From Nitrosomonadales bacterium (GTDB taxonomy: Bacteria > Pseudomonadota > Gammaproteobacteria > Burkholderiales > Gallionellaceae), in NCBI GenBank assembly GCA_016214695.1, contig JACRNY010000001.1, positions 806,001-870,000 of the forward strand: DNA of 64,000 bases. Direction: 5' to 3'. The notes under the pieces are model-generated. The model searched no databases and was not told the DNA's origin. It saw only the letters and a list, made by a program, of their open reading frames with translations. Shown piece by piece: positions 51,607 to 61,434 of this stretch. The position numbers and the translations under genes are program-made. Numbering within the stretch: the first letter of the stretch is position 1; each line of letters begins with the position of its first letter.

Positions 51607-51784
51607 GCATAAGCCACTTGTGATTCGGTAGCGGATTCTGACACAGCCGGGCTCCCTGGCGACAGGAATGACCATGCACTACAGCGGCCTTTGCATCGCC
51701 GCGGATACCTGCAGGAATGCCGAGATTCTTCAACGCCGGCCTGCCAATTTATTTACAATACGCGCCATTCCGAAGGGCGCGCCC

Positions 51785-53236
51785 ATGACTGAATCCCGCG
51801 AACACCATTACACCGAGAACGTGCAGGACCATCTCCAGCAGGTGCAACATCTGCTGGAGAAGCAGGCATTGGTGGAAGCGGTGACGCACCGCCAGGAGTT
51901 GCCGCGCGACGAGCGCCATGAGCTGCTGGACAAGATGGTGCACAAGCGCCACCTGGCCGAGCTGCGCGAGAAGCTGGACGAACTGCACTCCGCCGATATC
52001 GCCTACATCCTGGAAGCCTTGCCCATCGAGCAGCGCCTGATGGTGTGGGACTTGGTGAAGGCGGACCGCGACGGCGACATCCTGATCGAGGTCTCCGATG
52101 CGGTGCGCGAATCGCTGATTGCCACCATGAGCCGCGACGAGCTGGTGGAAGCGACGGAACAGCTCGACACCGACGAGATCGCCGACCTCGCCCCCGACCT
52201 GCCGCAGAACGTGATGCGCGACGTGTTCAAGTCGCTCTCCATCGAGGAGCGCGAGCAGCTGCGCGCGGCGATGTCGTATCCGGAAGACTCGGTCGGTGCG
52301 CTGATGGATTTCAACATGGTGCATGTGCGCGAGGACGTCACGCTGGAAGTGGTGTCGCGCTACCTGCGCCGTTTCGACGTGCTGCCCGACCATACCGACC
52401 AGGTGTTCGTGGTCGACCGCGACGACCGCTTCAAGGGCGTGCTGCCGATCAACATGATCGTGGTCAACGAACCGGAGGTCGAGGTCGGCAAGCTGATGCT
52501 GACCGAGACCATCAAGCTGAATCCGGACGAGAAGGCCGACCAGGCGGCGCAGGCGTTCGAGCGCTACGACCTGGTGTCCGCACCCGTGGTGGACGAGGAC
52601 GGCAAACTGGTCGGCCGCGTGACGGTGAACGTGGTGCTGGACTTCATCCGTGCCGAATCGGAGACCGACCTGTTGAACCAGGCCGGTCTGCGCGAGGAAG
52701 AGGATATCTTCGCTTCGGTGTGGAAATCGGCACAGAACCGCTGGGCCTGGCTGGCGCTGAACCTGTGCACCGCATTTTTCGCCTCGCGCGTGATCGGCGA
52801 GTTCGAGGACACCATCGTGCAATTCGTCGCGCTCGCCACGCTGATGCCCATCGTCGCGGGCATCGCCGGCAACTCGGCCAACCAGACCACCACCATCATC
52901 ATCCGCTCGCTGGCGCTGGGACAGATCACGCCGACCAACGCGCGCCGTTTGATGTACAAGGAACTGGCGATCAGCGGATTGAACGGGCTGGTGTGGGGCG
53001 GCATCGCCGGGCTGTTCGCCTACTTCCTCTACCGCAGCGTACCGCTCGGCCTGGTGATGACCAGCGCGATGATGCTCAACCTCGTGCTGGGCGCGCTGGT
53101 CGGCATCGGCATCCCGCTGCTGATGCAGCGCCTGGGGCGCGATCCGGCCATCGGTGCCAGCGTCATGCTGACCGCCATCACCGACAGCGGAGGTTTCTTC
53201 ATCTTCCTGGGATTGGCGACGATCTTCCTGATCTAG
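51785..53236 (+). CDS. mgtE: MgtE-family magnesium transporter
   Basis: 483 aa: N-domain of alpha-superhelical repeats (about 20-155), CBS pair (about 160-285) with VLPINMIVVN and VVDEDGKLVGRVTVNVVLDFI, and five helices with PIVAGIAGNSANQTTTIIIRSLALGQ, the MgtE signature, ending TDSGGFFIFLGLATIFLI. Imports Mg2+; CBS domains gate by Mg2+ level. Frame opens earlier, but ATG 51785 follows GAAGGG. I saw no M-box riboswitch in the 109 bp before it. Its stop overlaps the convergent gene by 4 bp. Confidence 0.96.
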   Translation: MTESREHHYTENVQDHLQQVQHLLEKQALVEAVTHRQELPRDERHELLDKMVHKRHLAELREKLDELHSADIAYILEALPIEQRLMVWDLVKADRDGDILIEVSDAVRESLIATMSRDELVEATEQLDTDEIADLAPDLPQNVMRDVFKSLSIEEREQLRAAMSYPEDSVGALMDFNMVHVREDVTLEVVSRYLRRFDVLPDHTDQVFVVDRDDRFKGVLPINMIVVNEPEVEVGKLMLTETIKLNPDEKADQAAQAFERYDLVSAPVVDEDGKLVGRVTVNVVLDFIRAESETDLLNQAGLREEEDIFASVWKSAQNRWAWLALNLCTAFFASRVIGEFEDTIVQFVALATLMPIVAGIAGNSANQTTTIIIRSLALGQITPTNARRLMYKELAISGLNGLVWGGIAGLFAYFLYRSVPLGLVMTSAMMLNLVLGALVGIGIPLLMQRLGRDPAIGASVMLTAITDSGGFFIFLGLATIFLI

Positions 53237-55317
53237 CTGAACGGAGCGCTGTTCCATTTCTCCAGCCATGCGGGCAGTTCCGCGGCCGGCATGGGGCGGG
53301 CGATTCCGTAACCCTGCCCGTACTCGCAATCCATCTCCAGCAGGGCGCGGAACAGATCCTCAGACTCGATGCCTTCAGCCACGGTCTTGCGCTCGAAGGC
53401 CTTGGCCAGGGCGATGACACCCTGCACGATAGCCCTGTCACCCTTGTCGTAAAGCATATCGCGGATGAAGGACTGGTCGATCTTGAGCGTGTCGACCGGC
53501 AAGCGTCCCAGGTAGGACAGGGACGAGTAACCGGTGCCGAAATCATCCAGCGCAAAACCCACACCGATCTTGCGGCAGCGCTCGATGGTATCGCTGACGC
53601 GCGGGATATCCTCCAGCGCCGCCGTCTCCAGCACTTCGATCTGCAGACTGCCCATGGCGAACTCGGGATAGCGCAGCAGCTTGCGTTTCAATTTCCAGGA
53701 AAAGTCGTTGGCCTGCAGATGGCGGGCCGAGATGTTGATGCTGAGTTCCAGCGGCAATCCGGCCTTGCGCCATGTATCGAGCTGCTTGAGCGCCGTCGCG
53801 ATCACCCAGTCGCCCAGCTCCACTTCCAGCGTCGTGCCTTCGATGGCATGGAGAAATTCGCCCGGCAAGAGCACACCCTTTTCCGGATGGTTCCAGCGGA
53901 TCAGCGCCTCTGCCCCCACCATGCGGAGCGTACGCATATCCACCTTGGGCTGGTAGTAGAGTTCGAATTCGCTGCGCACCAGCGCAACCGCCAGCCGTTT
54001 CAGGAACTCGTGATGCGACCGCGCCCGCCTGTCGTTGGCCGCATCATAAAGATGGTAGCGGTTCTTGCCCGACTGCTTGGCGACGTACATCGCCTGGTCG
54101 GCATGGCGCAATAATGTATCGGCATCGTGCTCATCCCCCGGATAGAGGGCCACGCCGATGCTGGCGCTGACCTCGAACAGCTTGCCCTTGATCTCGATGG
54201 GATGACTGATCGCTTCGAGCAGACGATTCAGGCTCGCCATGCACTCCTCGGATGCATGCAATCCCTGCAGCAATACGGCGAACTCGTCGCCGCCCAGCCG
54301 CGCCACGGTATCATCCTCGCGGATGGTGTCCTTGATGCGCCTGGTCACCTCGATCAGCACTCGATCGCCGGCTTCATGCCCCATCGTGTCGTTGACGAGC
54401 TTGAATCCGTCGAGATCGAGATAACAGACCGCCATGATGCTGCCTTCCCGCTTCGAGCGGGCCAATGCCTGCTGCAGGCGGTCGGCGAACAGCACCCTGT
54501 TCGGCACATCGGTCAGGGCATCGAAATGGGCGATATGTTCGAGCTGTTTCGCGTGCTGTTTCAGCTGGGTGATGTCCGAGGCGACACCGACGTAGTTGCT
54601 CACCCTGCCGTCGGCATCGGTGACCGCCGAGATGGTGAGCACCTCGGCCACCAGGTCGCCGTCTTTCTTGCGGTTCCATATCTCGCCGCGCCAGTGTCCG
54701 CTGGCCGTGATGGCGCGCCACATCGACTTGTAGAAACCGGCATCCTGGCGGTCGGATTGCAGGAAACGGGGGTTCCTGCCGATCACGTCTTCGCGTTCGT
54801 ATCCGGTGATGCGGCAAAATGCCTCGTTGACTTCGATGATGGAACCCTCGCTGTCGGCGATGGTGACGGCGTCGAGTGTGTTCTCGAAGACCTTGGCTGT
54901 CAGCCGCAGGCGCTCTTCTGCCTGGTTGCGCGCGGTGACATCCACCGCCAGACCGATCAGGCCGCGCGGAGAACCCTCCTGATCAAGCACCTTGACCCTT
55001 GTGATCTCCAGCATGTGCGCCTTGCCGTCTGCGAACGTCAGCCATTCCAGCGATTGATGCGGCCCCTCCTGCGCCAGGCATGCCGCGTCGGAGCGGGTGC
55101 TGCCGGCCGGGTCATTCAAGGGCAGAACCTCGGTGTAATGCTTTGCCGCCAGGAAAGTCTTCTCCGGGATCCCCACTGCTGCGCAGAAGGTTTTATTGAC
55201 GAACTGCAGGCGGCCATCGAGACCGAGGAACCATATCCCTATCGGCGCATTGTCCAATATCGCCTGGAACAGCAACTTCTCTGAGTCAGGCGACGATCCT
55301 GCCGGAGTTTCTTTCAT
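53233..55317 (-). CDS. PAS-PAS-GGDEF-EAL cyclic-di-GMP enzyme
   Basis: 694 aa: PAS domains about residues 12-120 and 135-255, GGDEF about 265-425 with RLGGDEFAVLL intact and an RxxD inhibitory site (REDD) five residues before it, EAL about 435-690 with EALIRW, NISARHLQ, DDFGTGYSSL, LKIDQSFI and AEGIES all present. Both synthesis and hydrolysis of c-di-GMP look possible. No membrane helix, so probably a cytoplasmic PAS-sensing enzyme. GGGGGAC upstream favours the start at 55317 over 55344. Confidence 0.94.
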   Translation of the reverse strand: MKETPAGSSPDSEKLLFQAILDNAPIGIWFLGLDGRLQFVNKTFCAAVGIPEKTFLAAKHYTEVLPLNDPAGSTRSDAACLAQEGPHQSLEWLTFADGKAHMLEITRVKVLDQEGSPRGLIGLAVDVTARNQAEERLRLTAKVFENTLDAVTIADSEGSIIEVNEAFCRITGYEREDVIGRNPRFLQSDRQDAGFYKSMWRAITASGHWRGEIWNRKKDGDLVAEVLTISAVTDADGRVSNYVGVASDITQLKQHAKQLEHIAHFDALTDVPNRVLFADRLQQALARSKREGSIMAVCYLDLDGFKLVNDTMGHEAGDRVLIEVTRRIKDTIREDDTVARLGGDEFAVLLQGLHASEECMASLNRLLEAISHPIEIKGKLFEVSASIGVALYPGDEHDADTLLRHADQAMYVAKQSGKNRYHLYDAANDRRARSHHEFLKRLAVALVRSEFELYYQPKVDMRTLRMVGAEALIRWNHPEKGVLLPGEFLHAIEGTTLEVELGDWVIATALKQLDTWRKAGLPLELSINISARHLQANDFSWKLKRKLLRYPEFAMGSLQIEVLETAALEDIPRVSDTIERCRKIGVGFALDDFGTGYSSLSYLGRLPVDTLKIDQSFIRDMLYDKGDRAIVQGVIALAKAFERKTVAEGIESEDLFRALLEMDCEYGQGYGIARPMPAAELPAWLEKWNSAPFS

Positions 55318-55503
55318 CGATGTGTCCCCCACCCGGGACGGCATGAAACTGCCGATGTCCTATCCCGCCCGAAAGCGGAGCGTAAATTCGCTTTTCTTAT
55401 CTCTGGAAATCATAGCCAGCCGAACACGGCTTGTGCTATTTTCCTCTGTGCGCTGCCTAACCTAAATATTGGGCAGCAATCTTATCACGCACCTGAGACA
55501 CAA

Positions 55504-56376
55504 ATGACCGACGAACAGCTGAAGTTTCACGCAAAATCCGACCCCTTACTCGAACGTTCGCTGCTTGAGGTCGACATCCCGCCCTGTCCGGAGATACTGG
55601 TCCGCATCATAGCCGAGACGCGCAAGGATGAACCGGACTTCAACAAGCTGACCGACCTCATCAGCGCCGATGTCGCGCTTGCCGCAGGACTGCTCAAGGC
55701 CACCAATTCGCCGTTCTTCATCCGCCCGCAGCGCGCACGCTCGGTGCACGATGCCTTGTCGATACTCGGGCTCAGGGTTGCCAGCCATACCATCGCCGGC
55801 ATCGTCCTGCGCAAAGCCTTCCCCGATTCGCCCAGCATGATCCGTTTCTGGGACGCCTCGGCACGCACCGCCCGGCTGTGCGCCTGGCTGGCGATGAAAC
55901 TGGATATCCCCGGCCTGAATCCCGACGATGCGTTCACCTACGGCCTGTTCCACGATTGCGGCATACCGGTGCTGATCGCCCGCTTCCCGAACTACAAGGA
56001 TGTTCTGGGAAAGGCGAACCAGGATACCGAAACGGAGTTCACCATGCGGGAAGAATCGCTGGTGCAGACCAACCATGCCGTGGTGGGCTGCGCGCTGGCG
56101 CAGAGATGGTGGCTGCCGGAAGATATGTATGTTGCCATCCTTCATCACCATCAGTTGAAGGCGATCGCGGACGGCTCGGATCTGCCGCGGAGCAGCCGCC
56201 TGTTCATCGCCACCACCCAGTTCGCCGAACATATCGTGCAGGAACAGCTCGGCCTCGACCTGACGCAGGAGTGGCCCAAGCTCGGCCCGGCCTGCCTGCG
56301 CATGCTCAAGATCGACGAGGATGACCTCGCCTTCCTCTACGAGGAAGCGAAGCAGGTCCTCAGCACCCCGGATTGA
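55504..56376 (+). CDS. HDOD-domain signalling protein 2
   Basis: 290 aa: LEVDIPPCPEILVRIIAET, SADVALAAGLLKATNSPFF, SILGLRVASHTIAGIV and GLFHDCGIPVLIA with the HD pair, the HDOD pattern. It is divergent from the c-di-GMP enzyme across a 186-bp gap, a common pairing of signalling genes. The gap has no recognisable operator. It ends 1 bp from the convergent RND gene. Confidence 0.9.
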   Translation: MTDEQLKFHAKSDPLLERSLLEVDIPPCPEILVRIIAETRKDEPDFNKLTDLISADVALAAGLLKATNSPFFIRPQRARSVHDALSILGLRVASHTIAGIVLRKAFPDSPSMIRFWDASARTARLCAWLAMKLDIPGLNPDDAFTYGLFHDCGIPVLIARFPNYKDVLGKANQDTETEFTMREESLVQTNHAVVGCALAQRWWLPEDMYVAILHHHQLKAIADGSDLPRSSRLFIATTQFAEHIVQEQLGLDLTQEWPKLGPACLRMLKIDEDDLAFLYEEAKQVLSTPD

Positions 56377-56377
56377 A

Positions 56378-59300
56378 TCAGGCCCGGGCGCGTTGTTGCG
56401 CCCAGCGCTGCAAACCGCCTTCCACCAGTGAGTACACCGCGGGCACGACCACCAGCGTCAGCAGGGTGGACGAGAACATGCCGCCGATCACCGCGATGGA
56501 GAGCGGGCCGTTGGTCTCGGCACCTGCTCCCAGTCCGAGCGCCGCAGGGAAGAGCGCCAGGATGATGGTGGCGGAGGTCATCAGCACCGGCCGCATGCGC
56601 GTCGGGCAGGCATCGAGCAATGCGTCATCGACGCCCATACCCTGCTCGCGCCGCTGGTTGGTCAGGTCGATCAGCAGGATGGAGTTCTTCGCCACCAGGC
56701 CCACCAGCAGCACCAGTCCGATCATCGAGTAGATGTTGAGCGTCGAACCGGTGAGCCACAGCGCAATGATGCCGCCGATGATGGCCAGCGGCTGCGCCAT
56801 CATGATGATGACGGGCTGCACAAAAGAATTGAACTGGCTGGCCAGCACCATATAGAGCAGCACGATGGCGAGGCCGAAGGCGAACAGCATGTAGCCTATG
56901 GTCTTGCGGAACTCGGCGGCTTGGCCGATAAGTTTGACCTGGTATCCGGCGGGCAGCATCGCATCCGCGACCTGCTGCAGCTTCTGCGTCGCCTCGCCCA
57001 GCGGGATGGTCGGCGTGGCATAGAACGTGGCCGAATACTGCAGATCGTAGCGTCCCACCACCGCCGCCCCCAGCTTCTGCTCAAAAGTCGCAACGTTATC
57101 CAGCCGCACCATGCTGCCGTCTTTGGCGCGTATATATAGACGGCGCAGGTCGTCAGGCTTGTTGAACACACCCTCGCCCGCCTTGATACGGATGTAGTAG
57201 CGCTGGCCGTCACCAGGCTCGTCGTTGTATTGCGCCACATCCACGCCGCCGCTCATGATGTTGATCGCCGTCGCCACATCCTGCACCGACAGACCAAGCG
57301 CCGCGGCCTTGTCGCGGTTCACGCGGAAAACGAGTTCCGGCAGATCGAGCTGCATGTCGAGATCGACACGCCCGAGTCCCGGCGCTTCCCTGGCAAGCCG
57401 GGTCTGCAGTTCACCCGATAACTGCCCCACCTCGTCCAGGTTGGCCCCGGTCAGCACGAACTGCAAAGGTTCGCCGCGCTGGCCGCCGACACGCGCGGTC
57501 GGCGAAGGGAAAGCTCGCACACCGGGGATGACCGCCAGCTCCTTGCGCAACTGCGCCATCAGCTCCTGCTGGCGGATATCGCGCTCGTTGCGCGGCACCA
57601 TTTTCACATTGACGAAAGCCTGGTTGACCTGACCCGATGCCCCCAGGCCGATGCCGCTGAACATGCCGCTGATCTCCTTGTGCTTTGCCAGCACCTTTTC
57701 GACCTCGATCAGGCGACCCTTGGTGTATTCGATGGAGGCACCCAGCGGTACCTTGGCATTGACGCGGAAACCGCTCTGGTCCTCGTCCGGCATGAACGCC
57801 TTGCCCACATTGGCAAAGAAGAAGCTGCTGGAGAGCACGATCAGCAAGGTCGCCGCCACCACCTTCCAGCGGTGCCGCAACGCCCGCACCAGCAGGCCGC
57901 GGTAGATATCGTCGAGGCGGCGGAACAGCCCGTCCAGCAGGTGATAGAGCCTGCCGTGTTTCTTGTCCACGTTCAGGAAGCGCGAACACAGCATGGGCGT
58001 GAGGGTGAGCGAGACGAACAGCGATACCAGCACACCCACGGTCACCACCACTGCGAACGACTTGAAGAACATGCCGATGATGCCGCTCATGAAGATGACC
58101 GGCGCGAAGATGGACACCAGCGCCAGCGACGCGGCGATCACCGCGAACACCACTTCCCTGCTGCCGTTGAAGGCGGCGCTCATCGGATCGGGATCGATCT
58201 CCTCGCGGTGGCGGAAAATATTCTCGAGTACCACGATGGAGTCGTCCACCACCACGCCCACCAGCAGCAGCAGGGCCAGCAGCGTCATCGAGTTCAGCGT
58301 ATAGCCGAGGAAATACAGCGCCGCGATGGCGCCCAGCAGCGACACCGGGATGGCGACCGAGATGATCAGCGTGGAGCGCACGCTGCGCAGGAACACCCAC
58401 ACCACGATGGCCGCCAGCAGCGTACCTTCGAGCAGGTGCTCGCGCAGGGAATCGATCATCTCGATGATGAAGGTGGAATCGTCGGAAGCGGTCTTCAGTG
58501 TCAGGCCCGGCGGCAGGCCGGGGATGATGTCGTTCTGCAAGCGTTTCTTGACCGAGTCGACCACCTCCACCGTATTGGAACCCGAGACCTTGACGATGCC
58601 GATACCCACGCCCGGCTGGCCGTTGAAACGCACCAGCTGGCGGTATTCGGAGAGGCCGTCCTCGATGCGCGCGATGTCCTGCAGGCGGATCGGCGCACCG
58701 TCGCGCCAGGCCACCACCATGCGCTTGAGTTCCTTGATGCTGTGGAACTCAAGATCGAGGCGCAGCAGGAATTCGTTGAAGTTGCCGACCAGGAAGCCGC
58801 CGGGCATCTGCAGGTGTTCGCGGCTGAAAGCGGCGGAGACGTCCTGTGCGGTGATACCCAGCGAGGCCATGCGCACCGGGTCGGCATGGATGCGGATGGT
58901 GCGGTCGCGCCGACCGCCGATGCGGACTTCGCCGACCCCGTTGATGCTTTCCAGCTTCTTCTTGATGACGTTGGCGGCGTACTGGTTAAGCTGCTGCACG
59001 GTGCGGTCGCCCTGCAGCATGACCCAGAACACGGCATTCGCACCGGTATCCATCTTCGCCACCACCGGCGCGTCGGCATCCCTGGGCAGACGGCGCAGCA
59101 CCTGGCTGATCTTGGACTGCACTTCGTTGAAGGCGATATCGACGTTCTTTTCCAGACTGAAGGTGATGACCACCACGGAAACGCCGGGCGAGGAACTGGA
59201 CTGCACATGTTCGATGCCGGGTACGCTGTTGATGGCGCTCTCGATCACGCTGGTGAGACTCATGTCCACGTTCTCGGGGTTGGCTCCGCGCAGCGTGGTG

Positions 59301-59443
59301 GTCACGGTGATGATGGGGAAATCGACCTTGGGGAACTGGTCGACGCCGACGCGCTGGTACGAGATCAGGCCGAACAGCATCAGCGCGGCGCTCAGCATCA
59401 CGGCAAGGACGTGACGCTTGATGGATAACTCGGGCAGATTCAT
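56378..59443 (-). CDS. RND efflux permease, HAE1 family
   Basis: 1021 aa. Starts MNLPELSIKRHVLAVMLSAALMLFGLISYQRV, has VDDSIVVLENIFRHREE with the Asp relay pair (about residue 405), and GLVAKNSILLIDLTNQRRE near 930. More like the MdtB/VexF subgroup than AcrB. Follows its adaptor gene by 31 bp. Probable export of organic compounds; substrates unknown. Confidence 0.94.
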   Translation of the reverse strand: MNLPELSIKRHVLAVMLSAALMLFGLISYQRVGVDQFPKVDFPIITVTTTLRGANPENVDMSLTSVIESAINSVPGIEHVQSSSSPGVSVVVITFSLEKNVDIAFNEVQSKISQVLRRLPRDADAPVVAKMDTGANAVFWVMLQGDRTVQQLNQYAANVIKKKLESINGVGEVRIGGRRDRTIRIHADPVRMASLGITAQDVSAAFSREHLQMPGGFLVGNFNEFLLRLDLEFHSIKELKRMVVAWRDGAPIRLQDIARIEDGLSEYRQLVRFNGQPGVGIGIVKVSGSNTVEVVDSVKKRLQNDIIPGLPPGLTLKTASDDSTFIIEMIDSLREHLLEGTLLAAIVVWVFLRSVRSTLIISVAIPVSLLGAIAALYFLGYTLNSMTLLALLLLVGVVVDDSIVVLENIFRHREEIDPDPMSAAFNGSREVVFAVIAASLALVSIFAPVIFMSGIIGMFFKSFAVVVTVGVLVSLFVSLTLTPMLCSRFLNVDKKHGRLYHLLDGLFRRLDDIYRGLLVRALRHRWKVVAATLLIVLSSSFFFANVGKAFMPDEDQSGFRVNAKVPLGASIEYTKGRLIEVEKVLAKHKEISGMFSGIGLGASGQVNQAFVNVKMVPRNERDIRQQELMAQLRKELAVIPGVRAFPSPTARVGGQRGEPLQFVLTGANLDEVGQLSGELQTRLAREAPGLGRVDLDMQLDLPELVFRVNRDKAAALGLSVQDVATAINIMSGGVDVAQYNDEPGDGQRYYIRIKAGEGVFNKPDDLRRLYIRAKDGSMVRLDNVATFEQKLGAAVVGRYDLQYSATFYATPTIPLGEATQKLQQVADAMLPAGYQVKLIGQAAEFRKTIGYMLFAFGLAIVLLYMVLASQFNSFVQPVIIMMAQPLAIIGGIIALWLTGSTLNIYSMIGLVLLVGLVAKNSILLIDLTNQRREQGMGVDDALLDACPTRMRPVLMTSATIILALFPAALGLGAGAETNGPLSIAVIGGMFSSTLLTLVVVPAVYSLVEGGLQRWAQQRARA

Positions 59444-59474
59444 GACTGGGGCTCTTTGCAGCAGTTCGTGGAGA

Positions 59475-60566
59475 TCACTGTGCGGCGGCAGGCGCGCGAC
59501 TTGCCGCCACCGTCACCCTGGCACCCTCGGTGAGGAAACCGGCGCCGTCCACGACCACGGTCTCATTGGCCTGCAAACCTTCGAGTATCTCGACCCGGCC
59601 GGCCTGGTTGATACCGACCCGCACCACGCGCTGCTGCGCCTTGCCGCCCTCGACCACATACACCACCTCGCCCGCCGGACGCAGCACCACGCTTTGTTCC
59701 GGCACGATCACGGCATCCGCATGCTCTTCCAGCACCACCGTCGCATTCACCGTCGCTCCGGGGCGCCAATCACCCGGATTGTCGAACACGGCATAGGCGT
59801 CGAACGAGCGATTGCTCAAACCGGCCATCGGCCGGATCTCGGAGATCTTGCCGGTCAGTGCCACACCGGCTCCGGCCACATGCATCTGCACCGGCATTCC
59901 GCGCCGGATCTGCCCGGACATCGTCTCGGGGAAAGGCAGGCGCGCGCGCAATCGCTTCAGCGACACCACCTGGAACATGGGATCACCGACCTTCACATAC
60001 TGGCCGGCGATGGCGATCTGTTTTTCGACACGTCCATCCACCGGTGCTACCACGTTGGTCTTGCCGACGTTGCGCTCGGCCAGGCCAAGCTGGGCACGCG
60101 CGCCGGAAAGCTGGTTCTCGGTGGCGGCATTCTGCGCAATGGCGTCGTCCAGAGCCGCCTGGGAGATGAAATTCTGTGCGCGCAACTGTTTCAGTCGTTC
60201 AAGATTGCGCGTCTGATTGGCGCTCAGCGACCCCACGCGCCCCGCTTCCGCCTGCGCCGCCTGGCGCGTCAAACCGGCATCGCGCCCATCCAGTACGGCC
60301 AGCACCTGTCCGGCCTTCACTTCACTGCCCGCCACCGCGCGTACTTCCGCGACGCGTCCGGCCACTTCGGCTGACACGATCGGATCGGCCAGACTCTCCA
60401 GCGCACCGACGGATTCTTCCAGCAGCTCCATCTTGCCCAACTCGCTCTGCGCCACCGTCACCGGGACAGCGGGTATCTCCGTTTTCTTCTCTTCGGCTTT
60501 TTTATTGCACCCAGCCAGAAGCAGCAACGACAACAGACAGCAGAGACCGAGATTCCTGGAGATCAT
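59475..60566 (-). CDS. RND efflux periplasmic adaptor lipoprotein
   Basis: 363 aa with lipobox LLAGCN (Cys near 20). Lipoyl/barrel-sandwich halves VSAEVAGRVAEVRAVAGSEVKAGQVLAVLD and TNVVAPVDGRVEKQIAIAGQYVKVGDPMF, coiled-coil hairpin between them, and beta-barrel segment to about 290. First gene of the operon; a palindrome 54 bp upstream (60620-60648) may be its operator. Confidence 0.93.
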   Translation of the reverse strand: MISRNLGLCCLLSLLLLAGCNKKAEEKKTEIPAVPVTVAQSELGKMELLEESVGALESLADPIVSAEVAGRVAEVRAVAGSEVKAGQVLAVLDGRDAGLTRQAAQAEAGRVGSLSANQTRNLERLKQLRAQNFISQAALDDAIAQNAATENQLSGARAQLGLAERNVGKTNVVAPVDGRVEKQIAIAGQYVKVGDPMFQVVSLKRLRARLPFPETMSGQIRRGMPVQMHVAGAGVALTGKISEIRPMAGLSNRSFDAYAVFDNPGDWRPGATVNATVVLEEHADAVIVPEQSVVLRPAGEVVYVVEGGKAQQRVVRVGINQAGRVEILEGLQANETVVVDGAGFLTEGARVTVAASRAPAAAQ

Positions 60567-60619
60567 GCGTTCACCTTAATGATGCGTAAAAGACGGACGA
60601 AGGAGTGTCGAAAAGAAGC

Positions 60620-60648
60620 ATTTCACCCACGTTCAGAGTGCGTGAAAT
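60620..60648. promoter_or_regulatory. Near-perfect palindrome upstream of the efflux adaptor gene
   Basis: ATTTCACCCAC (60620-60630) and GTGCGTGAAAT (60638-60648) pair at 10 of 11 positions with a 7-bp centre. It lies in the 217-bp noncoding gap 60567-60783, which otherwise shows only a small hairpin ACTCCGT/ACGGAGT near 60713. A TetR/MarR-type operator is plausible. Confidence 0.5.
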
Positions 60649-60783
60649 TATAAAGGAAAAGCGGGGACGGTTCGCTGAAGAGGCTCAACAAACACTGGAT
60701 AAAAACGAAACCACTCCGTGCAGAACGGAGTTTGCAGAAAGGGCGAAACGCAACGACCCGGCGCCCGCCCCAATCTACAAAGC

Positions 60784-61263
60784 TTAGGCGCCGAGGATGC
60801 CTTTGCCTGCAGCAGGAGCAGCTTTCGCTACAGCCTTCTTGGCAGGTTTTTTAGCTGCTGCTTTTTTCGCTGCCGGTTTCTTGGCGGCTACTTTTTTGGC
60901 AGCTGGCTTTTTGGCTGCTGCTTTTTTCACTGCCGGTTTCTTGGCGGCTACTTTTTTAGCGGCTGGCTTCTTGGCTGCTGCTTTTTTCACTGCCGGTTTC
61001 TTGGCGGCTACTTTTTTGGCGGCTGGCTTCTTGGCTGCTGCTTTTTTCACTGCCGGCTTCTTGGCGGCTACTTTTTTGGCGGCTGGCTTCTTGGCTGCTG
61101 CTTTTTTCACTGCCGGTTTCTTGGCGGCTACTTTTTTGGCGGCTGGCTTCTTGGCTGCTGCTTTTTTCACTGCCGGTTTCTTGGCGGCTACTTTTTTGGC
61201 GGCTGGCTTCTTGGCGGCGGCCTTCTTGGTGGTGGTGCTTTTTGCTTTGGTTGTTGCAGCCAT
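60784..61263 (-). CDS. Histone H1-like Lys/Ala/Pro-rich DNA-binding protein
   Basis: 159 aa consisting almost only of Lys, Ala, Pro and Val. After [20 protein letters not shown] a 20-residue unit ([20 protein letters not shown]) is repeated about six times, then [18 protein letters not shown]. Highly basic, like AlgP and the H1 homologues of Bordetella/chlamydia; probably binds and compacts DNA. The ATG at 61263 has AAGGA at 6-bp spacing, whereas the one at 61269 has it directly adjacent, so 61263 is preferred. Confidence 0.9.
   Translation of the reverse strand: MAATTKAKSTTTKKAAAKKPAAKKVAAKKPAVKKAAAKKPAAKKVAAKKPAVKKAAAKKPAAKKVAAKKPAVKKAAAKKPAAKKVAAKKPAVKKAAAKKPAAKKVAAKKPAVKKAAAKKPAAKKVAAKKPAAKKAAAKKPAKKAVAKAAPAAGKGILGA
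60841..61220. repeat. 60-bp tandem repeat (six full units) in the H1-like gene
   Basis: Units 60841-60900, 60901-60960 and so on to 61141-61200 are nearly identical, then a 20-bp partial unit. Period is exactly 60 bp, a multiple of 3, so gain or loss of a unit keeps the frame and changes the protein by 20 residues. Confidence 0.95.
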
Positions 61264-61434
61264 TTTCATTCCTTATAAAAATTGATGGACTAACCAGTTA
61301 CAACTTTGCGTGCACCAACTGCACTCCCGATGCGTCTTTCTAGTACTTGAAATCTCCCAACACGCACGGTGATTGCATTCTATGCGCGATTAAAAAAATT
61401 GCGCAACACTTTTGTGCATTATTTGCGAAAAATT
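61264..61434. other. AT-rich gap between lysA and the H1-like gene
   Basis: 171 bp, much AT-richer than the surroundings. TGCGCGATT...AATTGCGCA (61383-61405) forms an imperfect hairpin that could end the lysA message. The promoter of the H1-like gene must lie here; I cannot place it. Confidence 0.5.

Noticed and set aside
51607-51784. Possible Mg2+ riboswitch before mgtE
   Set aside because: The gap is short and I could not find the conserved M-box stems; mgtE is also common without one in betaproteobacteria.
60605-60787. 60-codon plus-strand frame in the gap before the H1-like gene
   Set aside because: GTG start with the SD directly adjacent, runs through a palindrome, no recognisable domain; more likely control DNA.
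60841-61220. Regularly spaced repeat that could suggest a CRISPR array
   Set aside because: Units are contiguous 60-bp tandem copies without unique spacers and encode a Lys/Ala protein.
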